From NCBI GenBank assembly GCA_021801795.1, contig JAJYXR010000009.1:1-45644 (forward strand): a stretch of DNA of 45,644 bases, in the 5' to 3' direction. Positions 40,933 through 45,644 of this stretch are shown here, one piece after another. The first letter of the stretch is position 1. The number at the start of each line of letters is the position of its first letter. The DNA comes from Actinomycetes bacterium. Lineage in GTDB: Bacteria; Actinomycetota; Acidimicrobiia; Acidimicrobiales; JAJYXR01. Both the position numbers and the translations under genes were made by a program. Under the pieces are notes generated by a model. That model worked only from the letters and a program-made list of their open reading frames with translations. It was not told the origin of the DNA and ran no database searches.

Positions 40933-43900
40933 ATGGCCATCCTTTCACCCCCCACCAGGCGCCCCGGTGCCTCTCCACTGCCTCGGCGACCTGCGACCAA
41001 CGGCGCCCACCCTCCGGGCAAGCCAGCGAGTAGAGCCCGCCCTGCCACAGCAACCTCCGGCCGCTACCGGCCTTTCGTCCTGCGGCGGTTCCCGGAACTG
41101 CTGGTGAGTGCCGTCCTGGTGGTGGCCTCCTTCGCCCAGGCCTTCGGTCGGATCGTGGTGGACTCGAAGGTGGAGCTCGCCCTAGCACCGGGAAGCTTCC
41201 TGGCCGCGGCCACCCATCTATGGGACGCCTCGACCACCTTCGGGCACCTCCAGAACCAAGCCTACGGCTACCTCTTTCCGATGGGACCCTTCTGGGAGGC
41301 AGGTCACCTGCTCCACATACCGATGTGGGAGGTGGAGAGGGCCTGGCTCGCAACGTTGTTCCTGGTCGGCTTCTGGGGCGTGGTGATGCTCTGCGAGGAG
41401 CTGGGCATCGGGACCAGCACCACCAGGTCGTTGGCTGCCTTCACCTACGCAGCCTCTCCGTTGGTGCTCACCGCCGCGATTGCCTCCGCGGGCCTGGCCC
41501 CCTCTGCCCTCCTGCCGTGGGCCATACTCCCCCTGGTCCGCGCTCACCATGGAAAGACCCGCCCGGGGAAGGCAGTGGCCCTCTCCGGCGTAGCAGTGCT
41601 CTGCATGGGAGGCGTCAACGCGACCGCTGTGCTGGCTGTGCTGCCCATGCCCTTCCTCTGGTTCGCCACCAGGAAGCCCGGTCGCGAACGTAACCGCATG
41701 GTCGGGTGGTGGCTGCTCGCCGTGGTGCTCGCCACGGGGTGGTTCGTGATGGCTCTGCTTTTCCAGGGCAAGTACGGTTTCGACTTCCTCGGCTACACCG
41801 AGAGCGCTCGGGTTACCACGGAGTGGACCTCGATCCCCGAGGCGCTGCGCGGAGCGGGCATGTGGATGTCCTTGATCGCCATACACGGCACCTGGACGCC
41901 CGCGGGCTGGATGTACGAGACGAACCCGATAGTCATACTGGCTACAGCGGCGACCGCCGCGATAGGGCTCTACGGGCTCGCGCGCCGCGATCTGCCCGAG
42001 CGGGTGTTCCTGGTCGTATCCCTGGTGGTAGGCACCATCGCGATGTCGTCGGGCTACTGGGGCCATCTCGGTTCGCCCGCAGCCCACGTGCTCGATGCTC
42101 TCCTCCAGGGACCGCTGGCCCCGCTCAGGAACGTGAACAAGTTCCAGCCGATCATCACCCTGGCTCTGGCTGCCGGCATCGCTCACGGTCTGGCCAGGGT
42201 CGATCTAGCGCGCCTCGACAACGCACTGAGAAGCGGTGTTTCCTCCGCGCGCCAGAGGCTTCGTCAGGGTAGGCATGCCGCCCTGCGCCGCATCCAGGTG
42301 GGTGCTCTGGTAGTGGTAGTCGCCATCCTGGGCGTATCGGCAGCGCCCCTGTTCACCGGGAAGGTCTACGCGCAAGGCTCCTTCACCGGACTTCCCGGAT
42401 ACTGGCAGCAGGCGATCGACTGGCTCGACGCCCACGGCGGGCACACCACCACCCTCGTGCTCCCAGGTGAGTCCTTCGCTCGCTTCACCTGGGGTACTAC
42501 CAATGACCAGCCCCTGCAGAACGTGGCGACGGTGCCCTGGGCAGTGAGGAGCATCGTGCCGCTCGGGTCGACGGGGAACACCATGTTCATGGACGCGGTC
42601 GACAACGTCCTCGTGGGCGGGATGCCGGTACCGGGCCTGGCCGCCTACCTGGAGAGCGCCGGAGTCCACTACCTCCTGGTGGAGAACGACCACGGCCCCC
42701 TCCAGGTATCGAGCCCAGCGCCGGTGGTCATACGCTCGGTGCTGGCAAACGAGCCGGGCATCACCCAGGTCGTCCAGTTCGGCCCTTACATAGCCCACCC
42801 TGACGCAGGTGCCGGAGCCGACGTGAACTTCGACCCAAAGGGCCTCACCGTGGGCATCAGAGCGCTCTCTGTCTACCAGGTAGGCGGCACCAGCCCGCCG
42901 CCTGTGGCTACCACCTACCCTGCCTCCCACGGGGTGATCCTCTCCGGCGGGCCCCAGGGTCTGCTGGCAATGGCTGACATCGGCGACCTCTCGGGCGAGG
43001 CGGTCGCGCTGGCGGGAGACCCGCTGGCACCCCGCTTCTCGGACCCCACCTGGGTGGTGGCCGACACCCAGCAGCGTAGGGCCGATGACTACGGCCAGCT
43101 ATACGACAACGCCTCTTACGTGCTCACCGCGAACCAGCTGGCCCCGCTGAACGAGGGCACAGTCGGTGGCAACGTGCCGAGCGCACCGGCACAGTGGCAG
43201 GTGGTACCGGGCTCCAAGTACGAGACGGTGGCCGTCCTGCACGGCGCCACCAGCGTCACCTCCTCCTCCTACGGGACCCCTATCGCGCTGCTGGCGGGAT
43301 ACCAGCCCCTGGAGGCCTTCCTGGCCCACCCCGAAGGAGGGGCCTGGGCGGCTGCGAACACGAACACTGTGGATCCCTGGATACAGGTGACATTCGCCCA
43401 TGCCATCCCGGTAAGCCACATCACCATCACACCGCTCTACGACGGACCCTGGCGCCCAGGGGTCACGCAGGTAGAGGTCACCACCTCCAGGGGCTCCGTC
43501 ACCACCTCGACCAGCCCCGCTCAGGTCCCCCAGCGGGTTCCGACTGCCCCGGGTCCGACCACCTTCGTACGCGTAACCCTTACCGGGGTGAGCCCGGCGA
43601 AGCAGGCCAACAGCGGATCGGGTCCGGGCATCGCCCACATAGCGATACCAGGGGTCACGATATCGGAGTCCTGGAAGCTGCCCGACGATCCCGGACCTGC
43701 GGCAGCACCTGGCTCGCCGACGCCCACCTACATCTTCTCCTCACCGCTTCCAGATCCGTGGGTATACCTGAGCGAGCCTGACGACGAACCACACATGTCG
43801 CGTATGTTCGACGTGCCCAAGGCCGCCACCTTCCAGGTATCTGCCACCGTGACCCCGAGGCCCGGGGCGAAGCTGCTCTCGTTGGTCTCCGGGCACAGCG

Positions 43901-45644
43901 GGATACGGGTGACCGCCACCTCCACCTTCGCGAACCTGCCCCTCTTCAGGCCCGAGAACCTCCTCGCCGGTGGCGACCTGACCGCCTGGTGGGCCGGTGC
44001 CGGCGACCCAGACCCTGCGGTAAGCATGTCGTGGAACGGGCCCAGGGTCCTCGACTCCGTCGACGTGGTCCCCGACCCTTCGGCATCCGAGCCCACCGAG
44101 TTGCGCATCGCCTCGGGTGCCACGAGCCGCCTGGTGAACGTGCCGCCCGGTGGCGGCACCGTCAGCTTCGCCCCGATGGTGACCGACCACGTGACCATAA
44201 CCTTCCCGCGGGTAAAGGTCCTCCCGAGCTACGACCTGCTCACGAACTCCCTCATCGCCACGCCGGTGGGGCTGTCGAAGATCACCTTCCCCGCGCTGAG
44301 CACCGAGACGCCACCGGCGCTGGACCTATCGGCCCCCTTCGACCTCGCCTGCGGCCAGGGTCCTCCCCTGTCGGTCGACGGGCACATGGTCCAGACCTCC
44401 GTGACAGGCACCGTAGGTGACCTCTTCTCGCTGGAACCCATGAAGCTGGAGGTATGCGGCCCCTTCCCGGGACTGCTCAGCCTTCCTGCCGGTGAGAACA
44501 CGATCACGGCCATGGATGCCGGATATGGGATGAAGGTCACCGGCCTCACGCTGAAGGGGTCGCCGGTCCCGTCGTCCCCTACACCTCCACGCTCGGTGAA
44601 GATCGACACCTGGAACTCCGGATCCAGAACCTTCAGCATAGGCGCCGGCCAGGCCGCCATCTTCGATCTGCGCCAGAACTACAACCCTGGCTGGATAGCC
44701 ACCTTCGACGGCAGACCCCTGAAGGCGGTGCGCCTGGACGGCTGGCAACAGGGTTGGATGCTTCCTCCGTCCGCTGTGCCTGGCGTCCTCCACGCCTACC
44801 TGGCACCTGCCCATCCATTCCGTATCGCACTGCTCGTGGGCCTGCTGCTGGCAATCGCTCTCGTGGTCTGGGCACTTTGGCCGAGCCGGCGGAAAAAGGC
44901 CCGCTCCCGCACCGGCGGCCGCGAACGCGCGCTCCAGGGGGACCTCAGCGGCGAGCACGCGCCTGGCGGCAGCCATCGAGTACCCCAGGCCTCCTTCGGC
45001 GAGCACGCCCCTGGCGGCGGCGAACGCAGAGGTATCATCGGCGTGGCCGTTCTCACCCTGGCCCTGTTCGTGCTCGCGGGCCCCATGGCTGCTGCTGTGC
45101 CACTCCTGTTCGTGCTCCCCCTGCGGCATCGTCTGGAGCGCTTCAGGGTGCTCGGCTCCGAAGACCAGGTGCTGGAGGTGCGCAAGGGTCGTGTGTGGCT
45201 GTCACTCCCCTGGATAGCCGCGGGCTGCATGCTCGCCGCCGGGGTCGTGACCGCGCTGCGGCCCGGGGGCTCGGGGAACTCCGTGCTCGGCTCCCTCAGC
45301 TACACGGCTCAGATCTTCGGAGCGCTGGCACTCGCAGCAGTCGTCGTAGCCCTCCTGCCTTCGCTGCCTGGTCGGCACGGCTCTCGACCTGGTCCGCACG
45401 GTCCTCGATCCCCTAGGACCCACGATGGCAGCAGGCCACCAGGGGCGCCGCTGCCCCCGCTGCCGCCACAGGCGCCACAGGCGCCACAGGCGCCGCCAAG
45501 CGTGCCGGGCGTAATGGGCGTGCCGGGCGTAATGGGCGTGCCGGGCGTAATGGGCGTGCCGGGCGTAATGGGCGTGCCGGGCGTAATGGGCGTGCCGGGC
45601 GTAATGGGCGTGCCGGGCGTAATGGGCGTGCCGGGCGTAATGGG
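40933..45644 (+). CDS. DUF3367 alpha-(1->3)-arabinofuranosyltransferase (AftD-like), 3' truncated
   Basis: At least 1570 aa; the frame is open to the window edge. ATG 40933 lies 6 nt after the preceding stop, with AGGGA in between. A Pro/Arg-rich cytosolic start is followed by a GT-C membrane domain with many TMs (about 50-480). It contains A-S-P-L-V-L and the [10 protein letters not shown] segment typical of AftD. A large extracytoplasmic part follows, including a discoidin/F5/8C-like carbohydrate-binding module (about 790-870, D-P-W-I-Q-V-T-F ... V-R-V-T-L-T-G-V) and a C-terminal [11 protein letters not shown] domain. Final TMs near 1300-1480 precede a Pro-rich tail. AftD adds alpha-1,3-arabinose to arabinan in mycobacteria. 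The tail ends in an 18-nt repeat that is cut by the window. Confidence 0.9.
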   Translation, partial: MAILSPPTRRPGASPLPRRPATNGAHPPGKPASRARPATATSGRYRPFVLRRFPELLVSAVLVVASFAQAFGRIVVDSKVELALAPGSFLAAATHLWDASTTFGHLQNQAYGYLFPMGPFWEAGHLLHIPMWEVERAWLATLFLVGFWGVVMLCEELGIGTSTTRSLAAFTYAASPLVLTAAIASAGLAPSALLPWAILPLVRAHHGKTRPGKAVALSGVAVLCMGGVNATAVLAVLPMPFLWFATRKPGRERNRMVGWWLLAVVLATGWFVMALLFQGKYGFDFLGYTESARVTTEWTSIPEALRGAGMWMSLIAIHGTWTPAGWMYETNPIVILATAATAAIGLYGLARRDLPERVFLVVSLVVGTIAMSSGYWGHLGSPAAHVLDALLQGPLAPLRNVNKFQPIITLALAAGIAHGLARVDLARLDNALRSGVSSARQRLRQGRHAALRRIQVGALVVVVAILGVSAAPLFTGKVYAQGSFTGLPGYWQQAIDWLDAHGGHTTTLVLPGESFARFTWGTTNDQPLQNVATVPWAVRSIVPLGSTGNTMFMDAVDNVLVGGMPVPGLAAYLESAGVHYLLVENDHGPLQVSSPAPVVIRSVLANEPGITQVVQFGPYIAHPDAGAGADVNFDPKGLTVGIRALSVYQVGGTSPPPVATTYPASHGVILSGGPQGLLAMADIGDLSGEAVALAGDPLAPRFSDPTWVVADTQQRRADDYGQLYDNASYVLTANQLAPLNEGTVGGNVPSAPAQWQVVPGSKYETVAVLHGATSVTSSSYGTPIALLAGYQPLEAFLAHPEGGAWAAANTNTVDPWIQVTFAHAIPVSHITITPLYDGPWRPGVTQVEVTTSRGSVTTSTSPAQVPQRVPTAPGPTTFVRVTLTGVSPAKQANSGSGPGIAHIAIPGVTISESWKLPDDPGPAAAPGSPTPTYIFSSPLPDPWVYLSEPDDEPHMSRMFDVPKAATFQVSATVTPRPGAKLLSLVSGHSGIRVTATSTFANLPLFRPENLLAGGDLTAWWAGAGDPDPAVSMSWNGPRVLDSVDVVPDPSASEPTELRIASGATSRLVNVPPGGGTVSFAPMVTDHVTITFPRVKVLPSYDLLTNSLIATPVGLSKITFPALSTETPPALDLSAPFDLACGQGPPLSVDGHMVQTSVTGTVGDLFSLEPMKLEVCGPFPGLLSLPAGENTITAMDAGYGMKVTGLTLKGSPVPSSPTPPRSVKIDTWNSGSRTFSIGAGQAAIFDLRQNYNPGWIATFDGRPLKAVRLDGWQQGWMLPPSAVPGVLHAYLAPAHPFRIALLVGLLLAIALVVWALWPSRRKKARSRTGGRERALQGDLSGEHAPGGSHRVPQASFGEHAPGGGERRGIIGVAVLTLALFVLAGPMAAAVPLLFVLPLRHRLERFRVLGSEDQVLEVRKGRVWLSLPWIAAGCMLAAGVVTALRPGGSGNSVLGSLSYTAQIFGALALAAVVVALLPSLPGRHGSRPGPHGPRSPRTHDGSRPPGAPLPPLPPQAPQAPQAPPSVPGVMGVPGVMGVPGVMGVPGVMGVPGVMGVPGVMGVPGVMGVPGVM
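45472..45498. repeat. 9-nt repeat in the AftD-like tail
   Basis: GCGCCACAG occurs twice, followed by a diverged third unit. In frame, it encodes A-P-Q units in the Pro-rich tail. Confidence 0.75.
45502..45644. repeat. 18-nt minisatellite at the right window edge
   Basis: Almost eight perfect copies of GTGCCGGGCGTAATGGGC, in frame with the AftD-like gene (V-P-G-V-M-G units), run off the window. Confidence 0.95.

Overview
The window is a GC-rich stretch (roughly two thirds G+C by eye) from an actinobacterium. This rests on a mycobacterial-type imuA'-imuB-dnaE2 mutasome behind a TCGAAC-N4-GTTC type LexA box, a TIGR03084/mycothiol-enzyme-like protein, a DUF3367 (AftD-type) arabinofuranosyltransferase, many GTG starts and many apparently leaderless promoters. 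I suspect a non-mycobacterial, deep-branching actinobacterium such as an Acidimicrobiia relative, but the sequence alone does not prove it. Both ends of the window lie inside tandem repeats, as expected where an assembly breaks.

Layout. 1-1.65 kb: a 15-nt minisatellite, then a lipoprotein and secreted-protein pair on the minus strand. 1.95-7.93 kb: an SRAP (HMCES/YedK-like) gene followed by the SOS-boxed imuA'-imuB-dnaE2 operon. 7.97-9.2 kb: three small proteins, two of them cysteine-rich and one a membrane-anchored repeat coiled coil. 9.25-16.3 kb: a lone sufB, an S9 oligopeptidase, a RodZ-C-like membrane protein, an RmlC-like cupin, a flavin reductase and an MBL hydrolase that may use a CTG start. 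16.4-25.3 kb: the later steps of the ethylmalonyl-CoA pathway (mesaconyl-CoA hydratase, methylsuccinyl-CoA dehydrogenase and malyl-CoA lyase candidates), interleaved with an integral membrane glycosyltransferase-like protein, a sulfotransferase with an SCP2-like tail and a methyltransferase. 25.3-30.5 kb: split-barrel flavoproteins, a dienelactone hydrolase, an SDR and a divergent Lgt. 30.5-33.4 kb: two copies of a roughly 70-bp double-hairpin repeat bracket a visibly A+T-richer two-gene cargo (Ycf48-like beta-propeller and GH25/DUF1906-like lipoprotein), whose promoter carries a G9 tract. 33.3-37.3 kb: a TIGR03084 protein, YceI and MarR around a large inverted repeat, a tRNA with anticodon UAA but a short variable arm, and a type B carboxylesterase. 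37.5 kb to the end: an envelope-glycan operon of a GT2, a GT4-methyltransferase fusion and a partial AftD-like protein.

Two themes cross the whole window. First, minisatellites of 12, 15, 18, 24, 27 or 33 nt (all multiples of three) recur every few kilobases. Most are in frame inside genes: a carboxylesterase loop, the linker of a GT-methyltransferase fusion, a coiled coil, and protein tails. Second, many genes show a TAnnnT -10 element ending 6-9 nt before the start codon with no Shine-Dalgarno sequence, which implies leaderless mRNAs. Internal genes of operons instead use stop-start overlaps or GGAGG-type sites.
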